From Fistularia commersonii (taxonomy: Eukaryota; Chordata; Actinopteri; Syngnathiformes; Fistulariidae), in contig JBBMNZ010000003.1 of the NCBI GenBank assembly GCA_037954325.1, positions 2,653,465 to 2,717,464 of the forward strand: a stretch of 64,000 nucleotides of DNA, in the 5' to 3' direction. Under the pieces are notes generated by a model that searched no databases, was not told the DNA's origin, and saw only the letters and a program-made list of their open reading frames with translations. Within the stretch, counting starts at the first letter, position 1. Each line of letters starts with the position of its first letter. A program made the position numbers and the translations under genes. Shown one piece after another: positions 1-14,200 of the stretch.

Positions 1-1195
1 TGCACAATTTTGTATAGTAATTTATTTATATATGTATATATAATTCTATTTTTTTTTTATTCTTCATGTTCACATGCTCACAATTTTTGTTTTTTGCATT
101 TGTTTTTGTCGAGATTATATTTTCCTTTTTTGTTTTGATTTATTTCATTTAGTTATTTTATTTGGCTCACACACATATATTAGAAGAAGTGATTTGATCA
201 GCAACAGAAATTGCTCCGATAGGAAGTAAGTTACATTTTACCGATTGAAAACCATGCATGCTGCTTTTATAGCTCTGCATTTGGCCCTAAATACTCCTTA
301 TACTTAATGTTCTCATGTAAAATACATGCTCAGACTTGTAAGCGTTATTATGGACGTGCATGTGTACTAAATTATATTTTGTCTTCAAGATGCATGTAAA
401 CCTAAACTGAACCACTGATGTAAACGTATCAGAAAGCAAGTTGTGAGTTCTAACCACAGAGCCGAGCTGTAGCTGATATATGAGCAGGGCGATTAAAAAT
501 GCATTAATGTAGCCGTCTTGGAAGACAACCTCCTAAAAGCTGAACCTGCCGTGTTGGAAGCACGCACAGTTACTTGCTCACTATTATCACGGTTATCTTC
601 ATCGATGTATTCAATGTATCAGTTGATATTTCCTTTTAGAAGGATAACAATGATAACAATGTTAACAATGACCCTGTTACTTTCAATTAACAGGACTCTG
701 GAAAGTGTGCCTTTTTACCAGTTGTGATTTTGATGCAGTTACATTTGCAAAACTGTGTGAGGAAAAACAAAAAAAAACAAAAAATCAGTGTTGGGCCAAT
801 TGAAATTAAATATTATTTTCTACCAGATTGCTCTTGTTTCACAGAGAGAGAGAGGAGAGACAAAGGGAAAAATGACACTTGCTAAGAAACAATGTCAGAG
901 GGTGAGGAACACAAGAGGTCTGATGTCCCCGTGAGGATTCGACGATCCTACAAGACGCGTCAAGATATGAATTAGCACATCATCTTAAAATGGACAAATA
1001 TGAGATTCCTGGTGATTTTGAAAGCCGTCTCTCTCACATTCACTTCCAACTCCTTTATCCTCTTTTAGCTTGTCTAAAAAAGTGGTTTAAACCGCCACCG
1101 CTAACATGACATTCTGCAGACTAATCTGTCATGATCAGTGCAGAAGGGAGGGCTGCACTTCCATACTGAGTGCGCACACCAAGATGTCCAGAGGC
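1..1195. other. AT-rich intergenic DNA, nothing recognised
   Basis: Low-complexity AT-rich sequence with short homopolymer runs and a small GA-rich stretch near 842-870. I see no long reading frame, RNA gene or recognisable transposon terminus. Confidence 0.6.
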
Positions 1196-1196
1196 T

Positions 1197-1248
1197 GAAT
1201 TAATAAATAAAAAAATAAAAATAAAAAATAAAAAAATAAATAAATAAA

Positions 1249-1313
<65 letters not shown>

Positions 1314-1335
1314 CTATATATATAGATAGATAGAT
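1197..1335. repeat. A-rich tract, (AT)n and GATA microsatellite
   Basis: An A-rich AAATA-like run is followed by roughly 60 bases of uninterrupted TA dinucleotide (about 1253-1318) and three GATA units. The hydrophobic minus-strand open frame over it is simply the translation of the repeat. Confidence 0.9.
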
Positions 1336-2617
1336 CACCATACATCCTAGTTACCATCATTTAAATGTTAGTATGTACAAAACGTATCTTTTTTTTTTTA
1401 AATTTAATCTATACAAGGATGTTATTTGTAAACAGAACGGATTGTGATTGATTCTTTGTTAATGCACTGCATTAAAATTGACTAAATGGTGGTGCTGGCT
1501 TCATATCCTTTTTAACTATTATTCAAATTAGCAAATAGTTTTCAAGCACTTGTCACAGTTGTTCTTAATGATAGTTCAGAAATATATCATAAACAATTAC
1601 AAATGCCATCACTCAATCATTGTTTTGTTGTGATTTGTGCGTGCTGTGAAATCCTGTCTAACTTTAAGTTAGAGGTGTGGCTTAGAAAGCCTTTATAAAC
1701 CAAACAGAAAAGCCAACTGTACCTCAACTGTCACAAAGTCTCAAACTGAAACATAAACTATACACTATATGGAGTTATGACTTTTTTTTCAATTGAAAAA
1801 TATTAATTGCAAGATAAACCATGACCAATCAATTCATTTCAGGAAATGATCATGACTATAACAAATCCAGTTACAATTATGGATCGGGCAGGAACCTTTT
1901 TGACCGGGAGAGCCATAAACGCGAAAAAATTTCTAAATATATTTCATTGAGAGCCATACAGTATTTTTAACATATAATGAATTAAATATGTCTTATTTTT
2001 TAACCTCTGGTACTGCAAGGTTTCGTTCGAAGTGCCGCTTTTTATATTCGACCGTTTCATGGATGTAATTTTATAATCGCATATTAGACCCAATTGCAAA
2101 TTCCTTCCATCGTCTTTTTTTTTTCTTTTCGCCATCTATTCCATTACAAGGGTTGACGCGGATAAAATATTTTAATCTGATAAAATTGATTTCTTCACCT
2201 TTACGATAATCCGGACATGCTCGGAAGCCGACGGGTGACCCGTGAAATTTATCTTCAAAACTAATTTTTGTTTACTTTAAAATGACACGGTATTATGAAA
2301 AAAAATCACAAGCATATTAAATTTTTTAAAATTTTTTTTTAACTGAAAATTGTCAGGGAGTCATATGCTGTCACCGGACGAGCCATAGGTTCCCGACTGC
2401 TGGGTTAAATAACAACAACAACAAGCAGCAATAAAAACGATAATAGCTTATTCATTCATTCTTTTACCCTGCTGGAAAATCACAATCTGTTATTGCACAA
2501 AAAAGCAGATAAATAGACAACATCAAGATCAGGGATGACAGTGGGAAACATCAAGGAACAGTGAGGGTGAAAAATCCACAACTAGAACTAAACAACAATA
2601 TAAATAGAGTGACAAAA
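1336..2617. other. Intergenic DNA, nothing recognised
   Basis: AT-rich unique-looking sequence with poly-T runs near 2113 and 2328. No gene or named repeat is recognisable. Confidence 0.55.
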
Positions 2618-2706
2618 AACAGTGAGAGGAAACCCATGCAGGCCCTCTGGGGGAATCAAATGACGGTCCTTCTTAGCGTGAAGCGGAAACGCTAACCGCC
2701 GCCCCG
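2618..2706 (-). repeat. tRNA-derived SINE head fragment
   Basis: Read on the minus strand this has a GGCGG..GGTTAGCG box-A-like segment, then TTTGATTCCCCC (box-B-like), then GCATGGGTTTCCTC. That order is the tRNA-derived head and first body segment of DANA/V-SINE-type fish SINEs. It is truncated and degraded; the family assignment is by motif only. Confidence 0.6.
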
Positions 2707-3235
2707 CCACGCTTCCCATGTCGAACATAAGAACTTCAAATGTCAATTTTATGAGACAGAACACTATTCAAGAATCCATCGTGCCTATTTAACTATTAAA
2801 AAAAAAGTGTTATGGTATCCGAGGTAACACCTGCAACAAAGCATGCTTGAAAGATATTAAAACTGATGTGGTTGCACCGAACGAAGCAGCGATTGTATAA
2901 AAGTTAAAAGGTTGGGCGTTAAAATGGGAGAGCAAAGGTGGAAGAATTCTGCTGTTTGAATGTTTCGGTGAAAATCAAATGGATTGAAGAAAAAGATGAA
3001 CCAAATACTTCCTCGGATCCATGAAACAAAGCTTTTGGCATCGGAGGTAAAGCAAACAAGCAGCGATAACTTGAAGATAATTAGGTTGGAGAGACAAATA
3101 ATGACCTAAATGTAGAAGCGGCCAAGAAAATGTATTAGTTCATCTTTTGGTAAAGCGGAGGGATTTAAGATAAACTCTATGATTCAATTTTATTTTCATC
3201 ATCCAATTCATTTATTGTCATTTTCCCAATAATTG
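2707..3235. other. Intergenic DNA, nothing recognised
   Basis: AT-rich sequence, no supported feature. Confidence 0.5.
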
Positions 3236-3346
3236 AGTGAATGTCCTGTGTCTTCTGTCTTTCACTTGTAAAGCGTCTTTGAGTACCATGAAAAGCGCCA
3301 TACAAATCCTATGTATTTTTATTATCATTATTATTATTATTATTAC
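3236..3346 (+). repeat. LINE 3'-end fragment with ATT tail
   Basis: The stretch around GTAAAGCGTCTTTGAGTACC, then AAAAGCGCCATACAAATCC, followed by an (ATT)n run, is a very common fish non-LTR (L2/CR1-like) 3' terminus. Only about 110 bases remain. Confidence 0.6.
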
Positions 3347-4539
3347 ACATGTGAGGATACGGTGTAATGAAATGCAGTTAGCATTCTGCAAAAAGCAGAC
3401 GTGCGTAAGTGCAGAATGTGCAGTAGTTACAGATAAATGCAGTATTAAACAATAAATGCCTTTTATTTTTTTTTTCTTGGAGGTGGATAAGATATGAGCA
3501 GAATATGTACGCTACTGCAAGTATGGTGGATAATTGTTATGAGCAACTTATGTACAAGTGGGTAATAATAAATATGATAATAAATGGTAATATACGAATG
3601 GAACTATAAATACACAGATGTCTTATAGAACTCTACAGATTGGATAATATAGAGATGTTATATGAAGAATTATACGGAATATACAAGTATAAATAGTGTA
3701 GCCAGATGAGCAGCTGCCAGATGCTATTGAAGAGATAGTAGCTATTGTGTTTTTGAGTGCAAAGTTTAGCGGTTCCAAACATTTTTTGGCACATATTTAA
3801 GTCACTGTCAATCAGAATTTTATACATAAGCACTTTTAATAAGCAACAACGCCACCGGCTATGTTAATACGCAAAATTATTTGCAAGCTCAGACACGGAA
3901 ATAAGTAAAAATGAAGTTTAGACTTCACAGTGTTGCACCGGGTCCCCTCACGTCATGATACCGAACTGACAAACAAATTAAAAATTGAAAAGGCGTTAAG
4001 GTCGTCAGATGTGAGCTTCATCCCACCGAGTGTTAGCCTTCATTCTGCAAGTCGCATGAAGTCCTGGCAGAAAGCCCGATCTGCCAATCTGGGTTTTATT
4101 ACAGTCTGCAGATCCGTCTGGCCCCCTCCCCCTTACCGTAATATTCAATAAACTCAGCCTGTTGTCTCTTGGGGGCGGGTTTAATACCCCGGCTGGCCAG
4201 AACCTATAAAAGAAACGAAAATGCCTCCAGCATCAGGCATAACCGGAGTTATTTTATAGACACATGATGGCTGCTGCTACCAAACAGGCCAGACGGTTTT
4301 TACTTTAAAAGATGATGAGGTTGACTGAAAATTCTAAAGAAACGTGTTCCTCTCAGCACTAATTCTGAATGCAATATCAGAAATCTTGTTGCAATCTATC
4401 TGATTTAGTTTGATTGATTATGGGTCCAGCCAATCGCTTCGCTAGATTGTCGGATATGTGGTCATTTTTGGAAAATTAAAATTCATTTAAATGAAGAAAA
4501 CAAAAATGATGACAGTATCTGTATTTTGGTCTGGAAATG
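3347..4539. other. Intergenic DNA, nothing recognised
   Basis: Unique-looking AT-rich DNA. The small open frame near 3930-4151 shows no motif and no recognisable similarity. Confidence 0.5.
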
Positions 4540-4870
4540 ACGTGTCAGAGCATTTCACAAGATAAACACATTTATACATGTATTTATATATTTATTCTAT
4601 TTTATTTTTCAATATTTTCTATTATTTTCTTTGTTATGATATTTTTTATATTATTACACATTTATATTTATATATTTACTGTTCCCTTCTGTTGCCCATT
4701 CTTATCCCTGATGTTGTTGCTGTTGTTCTCCCTGCTGTCTATTTATTGGTGGATTTTCTGTCATCTAACTGTCTCTCTATTTATATTTATAATTAAATTT
4801 ATTTTGACAATCTAACTATTGCTGTGACGAAATAATTTACGTACGGGGATCAATAAAGTTTATCATATAT
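4540..4870 (+). repeat. L2-like LINE 3'-UTR remnant
   Basis: T-rich sequence ending in TTGCTGTGACGAAATAA, a GGGGATCAATAAAG segment and TTTATC. It resembles the sequence at 32835-33056 (GCTGTGACAAATGAATTTCC, GGGGATCAAGAAAG, TTATCTTATC). Both look like 3' ends of L2-type retrotransposons, with an AATAAA-like signal and a short terminal repeat. Confidence 0.6.
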
Positions 4871-5049
4871 GGTTTTTTTTTGTTCTATTTCTATATATTT
4901 CTATATTTCAGTCTACAGTACACATTGGGACACATGGAAAAACCTGTGAAATCACAAATAATAAAAATAAAAATCACATGATTATTCTTACATTTGATTT
5001 TTTTATTGTTTTACTATTTTACCCATTTTTGCTCCTTCATGTTAATTTC

Positions 5050-5050
<1 letters not shown>

Positions 5051-5095
<45 letters not shown>
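5051..5095. repeat. (GATA)n microsatellite
   Basis: About ten tandem GATA units. Confidence 0.95.
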
Positions 5096-5199
5096 GTGAG
5101 TGTACATAAAATTTGCACAGTTTTATACAGTTATTTATTTGTTTATATTTGTATGTATGTATATAAATTACTGTACAATATTGTATTATATATATACTT

Positions 5200-5327
5200 A
5201 TATAATTTTGTTACAGTAATTTTTATATATATATATGTGTATATATCTATATATGTATACACATATATATACATTGGACAATATTGTACTTTATTAAGTT
5301 ATACTAATTTTATTAATTATATATCTG

Positions 5328-5370
<43 letters not shown>

Positions 5371-5520
5371 TTACATATATGAATATACAAATATTTAGAA
5401 AATTATAATATATGCATATCATATAATTTTGTACATGCATATATATACATATATTATATAATTTTATACAGTATTTACATATATATTCATATGTATGTAG
5501 ATACATATATATGAATGAAA
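5200..5520. repeat. AT/ATAC-rich microsatellite region
   Basis: Imperfect TATA/TACA/CATA repeats with a pure (AT)n core near 5333-5364. The overlapping Tyr/Ile-rich open frames are repeat artefacts. Confidence 0.9.
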
Positions 5521-5527
5521 GGTGCCA

Positions 5528-5668
<141 letters not shown>

Positions 5669-5669
5669 C

Positions 5670-7190
5670 TCCTGACAAAGATGACAAAAAGATAAAGGTG
5701 CACATCACACTTCCGACCATATTTGGAGGAAACTGCAGGAATCTTGTGACTGTCGGCTTCAAAAGCGTGCAGCACTTTTTAAACTTTAAATAGAAACATA
5801 CCAGCACAGAAAAGTGGCGTTCTGATCCTGCTCTCTGGCACCTCTGTGTCGTCTTTGATGAAAATTTTCGACACTTACGGGAATAAATGGAGTTCCTATC
5901 AGAAGTCGACACGTGCGGCACTTTCAGAGTGGAACGTCTGGATTACATGCATAGAAAAAAAAAAACTCACTATCGTCAATATTTTATAAATGCTATTAGC
6001 TGGAGTGGAAGAAAAACGGGGTTGATGAGATTAACAAATATCAGACAAGGATTTCAGTTTTTTTTTTTTTTTTTTTTTTCATGATCATGATTTAATCAAT
6101 AATGAAGCCAAACTCAATTTATTAATAAACCGATTGATACCAGTATCTCTTTTAACTTGCGGCTATTTTAACGTCCAAAGGAGTCCAGCTTTGCATGTTT
6201 TCTTAATCAGCCTTACATAACATGAGGACTTTTCGCCGTCTCCACAGAATGGACACTCACAAAAAACATGAACAGAAACAGTATTTTTTTTTTTTTTTAG
6301 ATTTTATTTTTTTTTTCCTTCTGAAGTTTGAGGTTATTTTTTGCTGAGGGAAATGTTAAGCTGCAGACCTCTTCAGCTCCAGTTACATCGAGGCTTTCAA
6401 AGAGAAGAGGAGGGAAGATGAAGGCAGAGACGGAGGGAGAGCGAACAAAACAGAGGAAACAAAAAGACCAAAAAAAAAAAATAAAAAAAATCAGTTCAGA
6501 AGAAAAATGGAGGGGAAATGGGGATTAAGTTGGAAAGATTCTGTGTTTCAGCTTTGGGATTCCACTCAGTTTTGCTCTTAACAGTAAGAAATATTTTTGG
6601 CTATTACGATATCTAAATATCAGTCAGAAGCAAGGATTAGTGTTGGTGAACTTACTGCAATATACTTATGGTTGAATGGAATATTGCACAAACATGCAAG
6701 AACATAAATCGTGATCTCTCTTTTGATATATGATGCTTCTTAATTGACATCTACACTGAAAAGTCAACAATGAGCTTCACAAAAAAAGTCGACTCACGGG
6801 GAAAACCGAAGACTTTTCAACGAGCTTGGCATTATTTGTTGTCCACCTTAGTTTAGATTTAAACCCTGTGTTAGTGACGGCAGCTAACCAAATATTAGGT
6901 CTTAACTGATTTTACATGTAATGACTTGGTTTTCGTCCTCGAGGGGTGTCTTTTTTTTGGAGTTTGTGCCAGAAATGTCATTAAATTTTCTCTGCATTTC
7001 TTCATCGCAACACATTTTGTTTATACATTCAAAGCATTTATTTTCACATGCACAGCGCAGAAACATGTTTCCCTGTATGTTGAAATTCCTACTTTGCTGT
7101 GCATTTGGATACATAGCATAAAGGCAAAAAAAATATATAATGTTATATACCGTGTTAAGTCATTTTAAATGTCAAAAGGGTTGTTTGTCT
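5670..7190. other. Intergenic DNA with poly-T/poly-A tracts
   Basis: Contains a 20-base T run (about 6059-6079) and several shorter homopolymers. No supported gene. Confidence 0.5.
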
Positions 7191-7192
7191 TC

Positions 7193-7233
7193 TTTGCCGT
7201 GGCTCTTTGAGTGGTAAAGGTTAGCGACCCCTG
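7193..7233. mobile_element. Right terminus of a hAT-type element (relic)
   Basis: GGCTCTTTGAGTGG, then AAAGGTTAGCGACCCCTG, closely resembles the right end of the complete-looking hAT element at 42510-43174, which ends GGTTGCCGACCCCTG. No matching left end is recognisable upstream. Confidence 0.55.
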
Positions 7234-8272
7234 ACATCTGCAGGGAGGCAATTCAACATGTTATGTCCGGAGCGCAAAGGTTAATGGACGCCTCGGAAAA
7301 GCGACCGTTATTTTTGACGCCCCAAAACTCATCCTGTTTTTGAAATGTTCCAATCAGGCAAACGTGATAAAGCACCTCAAAAAGCCACAAAACCCCACAA
7401 AACCGACAGTTTCTACGCCACAGAAACTAACCGTAACATACGAACCGCATCAACAGCTTATGTGTAACACTGTTGCTGTGCAAATAACATGTATTTTTAA
7501 CTGGGTGCTTATTTTCACTGCACTGCACAAATATCTGTATATGACAATTGCACTGCACTCTACAATTTGCACACATCATGTATTCTTATTTATTCTCGAA
7601 ACACGGGACATTCTACAGAATGACTTTACAAGAGTGACAGCACCCTTAAGTGACACATAAATAGTCTTTACTAAATTATAAGGGAGGATCTCCTTTTCCC
7701 ATCAATACTCAAAGTTACCGTAAAGAGACATTGATCCAGTCAGCAAACCAGTCACAAAAATGTAAAGTATTTGTCAAATTTAAGTAGAAAGATGCTAAAA
7801 GATGGATTTTCTAGGTGAATCTGTCCTGTTAGCAGGTGATCTGTCAGTTTTTCTTACTTTCCCTGTTTCATGCAAATCTAACATCCCTGTAATTTGTTAA
7901 TATAAACCTATCGAATGCTGGAATGCAAAACCTCCTATCTGAAGAACACTTTTTTCAGGAAATGAAAATTATAGTATGGTCTTTGTTAAAGATATTCAAG
8001 AAAATTCTATTGTTGTCCTAATTTTTTCTGCTTCATTGTGCACATAGGAGTTTTGTCATGTGACATTTATGTCAAAAGAAAGGGGGGGATTATCTTGCAG
8101 ATCGACTGAAAATGGAGCCGTCCCATTTCTCACCATTCAATGCAAAAACCCAAAATGGAAAAATTTGCAGATAGAAGGTCCATTTGAGTCATTCAATGAT
8201 TATGAGCTCAATACCCAAATCTGCTTATCAATAGCGATAATCGATCAATCGACACAATTACGGTTAATGAAA
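7234..8272. other. Intergenic DNA, nothing recognised
   Basis: AT-rich; short open frames without motifs. Confidence 0.5.
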
Positions 8273-8324
8273 CGGGGCGCAGCCACAGCACGAAGAACCC
8301 TGGTTCGATTCCCAAAGGGAGCCT
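8273..8324 (+). repeat. SINE tRNA-head scrap
   Basis: CGGGGCGCAG, a short gap, GAAGAACCCTGG and then TTCGATTCCC resemble a tRNA-derived SINE head that has lost most of the segment between its A and B boxes. Confidence 0.5.
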
Positions 8325-8328
8325 CAAC

Positions 8329-8381
8329 AATTTAAATTTAAAACAATTTAACACAATTTAACAATTTAAAACAATTTAACA
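8329..8381. repeat. ACAATTTA-type short tandem repeat
   Basis: Four to five imperfect copies of an AACAATTTA-like motif directly after the SINE scrap, possibly the SINE's tail repeat. Confidence 0.6.
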
Positions 8382-10500
8382 GCTTCACCTGTTATTTATC
8401 AGAAAAAAAAAAAAAAAAGTTGGCTGTTCTGGAATTGCAAAGGTTACTTTCAAAACCACCGAGAAACCCAAAGAGTGGAAGATCTCTGCTGTTTTATTCA
8501 TACGCACTAATTTATAGTGACAGGACCTACTAAATTACTCACTTTGCATTTTATGTTCCTTTTGAAAAAAAAAAAAAATGGTATAGTAAAATATTGACTG
8601 AGACTCAAGGATCATAGAAACAGCAGAAATGAAAGACCTTCTTTGAAATGGTCTTATAAAAGTGTGAAGCTTGTGATGTGATCCCATTTATTTTCCCACT
8701 TCAAACAGCTTCAAACACAGTTCTGAACTGAGGTTCAGCCTTACTGGATTCTTAATTATTTATATATCTATATATCTTTTTTTTTTTTTTCACTTATTTT
8801 TTTTTTCCTCCCAATTAGAATTGGACTAACCCTCAGATTGAAAAAAACATATAAAGGAAACAAACAAAATGTAAAATTAAATAGGGGGCATAGGATGAGG
8901 ATAGGTTTTAAAAACAGTGATTGGCAATTAATTCCACATTTTGAACCAATTTATTTCATTTTTTTTGGGCGACTTTTTCTTATTTTTTTTACTAAGGGAA
9001 GTTCAACTTCTGACGCCTCAAAAGTGCATTTTGAGGCCAGGAGCCAATTGACAGAAAATGATGTTGATTATTATGAATATTATAGTTCTTCTACTTTGTG
9101 TGAAATATTACATGACAACGAATACATGTAAGTGTTTACTACCCATATATAAAAAGAAAAAAAAAGTAGTGTTATTATTTACTAAATCATTAACATGAAA
9201 TGATGTAATTAAACAAAATACTCAGAGAAATATAAGATATAAATAGCAATTTTGTTATAAAACTTTGAAACTGCATGTCAGATGTTAGAGTCACTATGTA
9301 ACAAGCAGGAACACAAACATTTATTTACCAAACAAAATGACTCTGTATCAAAGTAGAGACTTTCAAATTAGTGCTTTTGTTTAATAAATGTTCCTGAATC
9401 TCGATGAAATGAAGTGGCAGGTCACCATCACTTCATGTTTGACCCTGTACTCTGATTTTCAAGTAATTTCCCTGAAAAATAGAGGGATATCGCTGACAAA
9501 AACAAATAAAGTGTTGATTCACAATACAAAAATAAACAAGGTGGGCGTCATTTTATCCGAGTCCTTTTCTCATTGGAGTCCTGCTATTTTGCTCTTTTCA
9601 AGAAACTGTAATTTCCATTACCGGATATTCATGTAACCAAAGTAGCATAGATCGCTACTTAGAATGCACACTTATTCAGAATGTTTGTGCTAATTACAAA
9701 AATATGCATGTATTTAAGGTCTAATATGTTTATCTCAAAGTTCTAGTAGGAATTAAAATCAGGTTAATTAGATAGAGAAGTAAATAAGCTCTTTAGTTTG
9801 GATAGTCAGCCAAGTTACATTCGAAAAAGAAAGAGGAAAACCACTGATGTTGTTCTTCAAAATTAAAGGAAAACTTACATTTTCCTCTTTCACGCTTACA
9901 AAGGTGACAATTTAATTATTGACTCTGCAAGTAATACGAGAAGTTATCTGTATAATATCCAGATAATAATGTGCAACTCGTTTGTATTGTTTAGGGTCTT
10001 AGCAATCTAGCTGAGCTGTTGTCGTTACTAACCCGGTTTCTGATTATCTTTGATAAAAAATGATTCTTATTTATGATGAGATAATTAGATCAAATAAGAT
10101 GGAGGTCATGACTATAGATTTATGAACTGCCATCTATATTGCACAGGTCTTTCTGAGGTCTTTCACTTATTAAGCTTATTGTCAACAACATTTCTGATCT
10201 CTATGAACTCTTCCCGTAGCTCAAGGGTAATTACATGTTGCTCCTTCTCCAAATATCCTGCAGATAAAATATTTACAATTTGGATTTCCACAATACCATA
10301 CTGATTTTACACCATAAAGAATGAATCACATTTCTCCGGCTTGTATTGCGTTGTTAATTCAGCCCATATCCTCAGATGAGACTTTGTTTCTTGTCTTCTT
10401 ATCGGGCAAGCGTAGATAAAATGATTGCAATGCGTATAAGTTGTACTTTTTCAAGTGTTTAAATACTTTAAATAAAAGTGATCGATTGTCTTATCAAGTC
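8382..10500. other. Intergenic DNA, nothing recognised
   Basis: AT-rich sequence with homopolymer tracts (T runs near 8777 and 8943). No conserved protein or RNA pattern. Confidence 0.5.
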
Positions 10501-11230
10501 TGGGAGCGTTTCAATCATTCAAGGGAAGGTGGTAGATAAGAAGTTTGTTTATAAATGAAGAGATGGTGCCTACAGTGTCAGAGAAACCAGTGAAAAGTTT
10601 GGTAAGATGGCATGTTGCAAGGCTTAATGATAAGGGATGATTTGAGGATTTGAGGCCGGAGATGATTCGAGGCATTTTAAGCACAGACAGATCAAGATTC
10701 TTAGGAAACCTAAGGTGGTTTCCTAAGAATCTGTGGTGAAGCTGTGGTGTTTGCAGTTTGTGGCGAAGCTGAGCATACATGTCTTGTGGGCGATGATGGC
10801 TGACCTGAATGAGCAGCGAGTTATCCCAGCCTACATGGTTAGCAACCAGCTCAGGCCGAATTTGTCACCGGGGTCTGGGGTGGAGAAGATAGCTTCATCT
10901 ATGGGCTGATCCAGGAACTCACAGTTCCCCGGAAAGGCCGAGTTGAGAAGGCTTATTAGCGCAAGAAAGCTAGGTATGCTAAGATGTGGAGCAGCAAGGT
11001 TGGAGGGCCTCGGGAGGTGGACTGCCAAGATTTTGTGGCAAAGTCTGTTATTTCTCTTCTTACTGAGTCGGCCGTTCGTGTTCGGAGCTTGAAACTCGCG
11101 GTCGGCGACATGTCTCTGGCAGCAGAACGAGCAAAGGAATGGTTTTTGTTCAGGGGGACGCATGCTAGCAGGGGTGGTTGCTACGGAGGAATCGTTTGCT
11201 CGTAGATTTCACTGTTAAGGGTTCTTAATG
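10501..11230. other. Moderately GC-rich, protein-like but unrecognised segment
   Basis: More balanced in base composition than its surroundings, with overlapping 70-110 codon frames on both strands and many interrupting stops. This looks like a decayed coding relic, perhaps of a retroelement or retrocopy, but I cannot match it to a family. A perfect hairpin (10695-10732) lies inside it. Confidence 0.35.
10695..10732. repeat. Perfect 16-bp inverted repeat (hairpin)
   Basis: AGATTCTTAGGAAACC and its exact reverse complement are separated by the six bases TAAGGT. Both arms are directly visible. Confidence 0.95.
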
Positions 11231-14200
11231 AAACATCTGTGAAGGAAGGCGCCCACCTGGAAACCACAATGACATGTTTCAGACTGCCGTTGGCCAGGAA
11301 ACTGGTGATTCGTGTATTGTTTGTTAGCTTGTTAGCTCGCTGGTCGCTTGTTTATTTGTTATATTGCGTGTTCGTTAGCTTGCTCGTCGCTTGTTTGTTT
11401 GTTATATTGCATGTTAGCTCCTTTATAATCTTAGTTGGGCTTCTACATTTGTTTTACTTTGGATTTTGACATAAGGGATAGTAATGTTTTGTCTTGTGTA
11501 TTAATGAACGCAAGAAATTGCCTACAATATTTTTATAATATAATCGTAACACAACATAAATGCAAACGGTCAATGAAATGCAATAAAAAGCATTACATTT
11601 ATGTGATTCTAAAACGCAATGTACGGAGCAATAGAGGCTTGTACGCAATGGCAATACATAAATAGATAAATAAATGAATACATGGATGGGTAAACAAACA
11701 AACAAACAAACAAATAAATATAGGAATAAATGACACAAGAACAATTACAACAACAGATAATTGCAGCCTTCGTTAGCAAAATCCTCTCTCTTAAGCCATA
11801 CACAAGTCAGCTCACCTCAAAATGTGTTTTAATCCTGACTGAAAGATCTCCCCAAACTATATCTTTATCCTGATCTAAGAATTAAAACATCACTGGAACG
11901 TGTCGGGTAGAAGATGAAGCTTTTGTTTGTTTTTATGGGTCTAATCCTGCAGAGCCCTCATTCACTGACATAGATTTCACAATTAAAGTAAAAACATTGG
12001 CATGCAGATTAACTCTTTCCACCATCACTCCATGTTTGCTTAGTGTCACTGGAGGTCTTCTTCTGCGACTGCTTCATTAAGCCTCATTTTAGTTGAAGAG
12101 AGAGGAACCACAAATACGATATTCTCTGCTTTGCTTCACAATTTAGTCAAGTCTTAACCTTTATTTTTGAAGGATGACTGAACGTTTTGATCGGCCGATC
12201 ATCTGGAATGATTGTTTTTGAACAGAATGTCGGGCCCTTCAGAGTTACTGTGAAAAAAAATACCCCCCATCCAAAATTGACCCAAGTAAACCCTCAACGA
12301 TGCAAAACCATCTGCCTCCATCTAACCATTTGCATCCTCCGATCTCTCAGACTAACTTTATTTTCTATTTCTCTTCATCCACAAATCTCCTCTTTGGTCT
12401 TACGCCAGACTTCCTGCTTGACACTTCTAACCACAAGATCCTTTTACCCAAATATCCACTGTCTGGCCAAACCATTTCAGTGTGCCGTGACTTAATCCAA
12501 AATATCTATGTTGTGCTGTTTCTCTGATGGATTCACTCAACATTTTCATCACTGCTACTTCCAGGATTCGGTTAAAAAGTATAATTATTGTTTGCAATGA
12601 TATTGACTGATATTATTTGGCATATTTTGGGCTTGGAACCTACAGGATATAGGATCATGTATTTAACTAATCTACTAAAAAAAGCATTCTTTTTTTAAGC
12701 CACTATTATTTACCTTGAACATTTTTTTTTAAACAGGTAACACTTGTTTTTGTTTGTTTTTTTGTTTTATTTTTATGTTGTTTTTTTTTTTTTTTTCCAA
12801 GTTGATTGTCTCAATGACTTTAGTCAAATCATATTTATAAAATTAAAATAAAATGCATTGTCTCATCGCAGCAATTAAATAAATGCTATTTGCTCATGTA
12901 TGGTATATCAGTTCAGTGTTGATAATGATGATGGTAATATTATACTACTTTTAGTACTACCTCTACTACTATTACCAGCACTCCTACGATTACTGCAATC
13001 ACAACAACAAAAACAAACTGTAATAATCTTCTTCTACTTTTCCTTGATTGAAAACAAATAATAATAATTATAATAATAATAATAATAAGTAATAATAATA
13101 CATATATCATATAACATGTAATCATCATGCAAATTTTAACACAAGTTGGTGCTTGCAACAATAATAGTTGATGTTGAGTTACAAAATATCTGTTGACTCT
13201 TCACTGAAAACATCCAATGCTTCCAAAAAAATAATGTATACAATATTTCTACTGCTTGTTAAATGTTACTTGATATTACTTGCTCATGATGGATTTTATT
13301 TTTTAGCATTATTTTTGTGGCATTTTTATCTGACTTATTCATAGTATTGTGAGAATTTGAAATTTTTAGGTTTAATTTTTTTTTTTTTACAAAATTCTAT
13401 TAATTACCATTTTCCTGTAACTGTGTGCACACATATCATCATTTTTAGTTTGTGTTTAATTAAAGGTTTACCACTACACCTGTTTCCTTCCTTCCTCCAT
13501 ACATTTTTCCGAATTTATATCAAAATGTCTCATCCTCGTCTTTAAATCTTGGCGGGCAAGAAATAGCGATATTAAAAAAAATTAAAACAACACCAAAAAA
13601 AAACATCAAATTTATCATTATTGTGGCAGTAGAAGTACAGTGTTCCAAGTACGGTAATTAAAATCGGAATTTCCTATATTTATATCTGAAATTTTTGCGT
13701 GACGTGAATGGTATGTGACCTCAAAAATAAAAAAATGAACGGCATGGTGTCTTTATCTCAGTTTCTTTCTACCCTTTGTGTATCTCGCTGTCAGTCTCAC
13801 TCTCAATTAATTGATTTTGTTTAAAGGATGAGGCTACAGCTGGTGAGGTTTTGGAGGCCCCTCGAGGTCAAATTCCCACTCAGCTTGGCGTTTAATCCGT
13901 GCTGGCAGCAGGCCGAGAGTGACACCTGGTGAAGCTGTCCTTGCTCCAGCTACTGGGCATGGGGGATGTTTGAGAACTCTTATAACCATTGTTCACTAAT
14001 TGGTACAATACTCCGAAAAGGACATCTGGATATTGTTGGTTTTATTTGCTTCATAAACTTAGTGCTGGATGTGACATTATCGGTAAACTCTCTACAACCT
14101 CCCTGATTACTGTAATCAAAAGAAAACAATCATTATGGAAATACCCAATGATCAGCTGTCCCTCATTTTGTCATTGGTTTATGAAAACATAGAGGATGCA

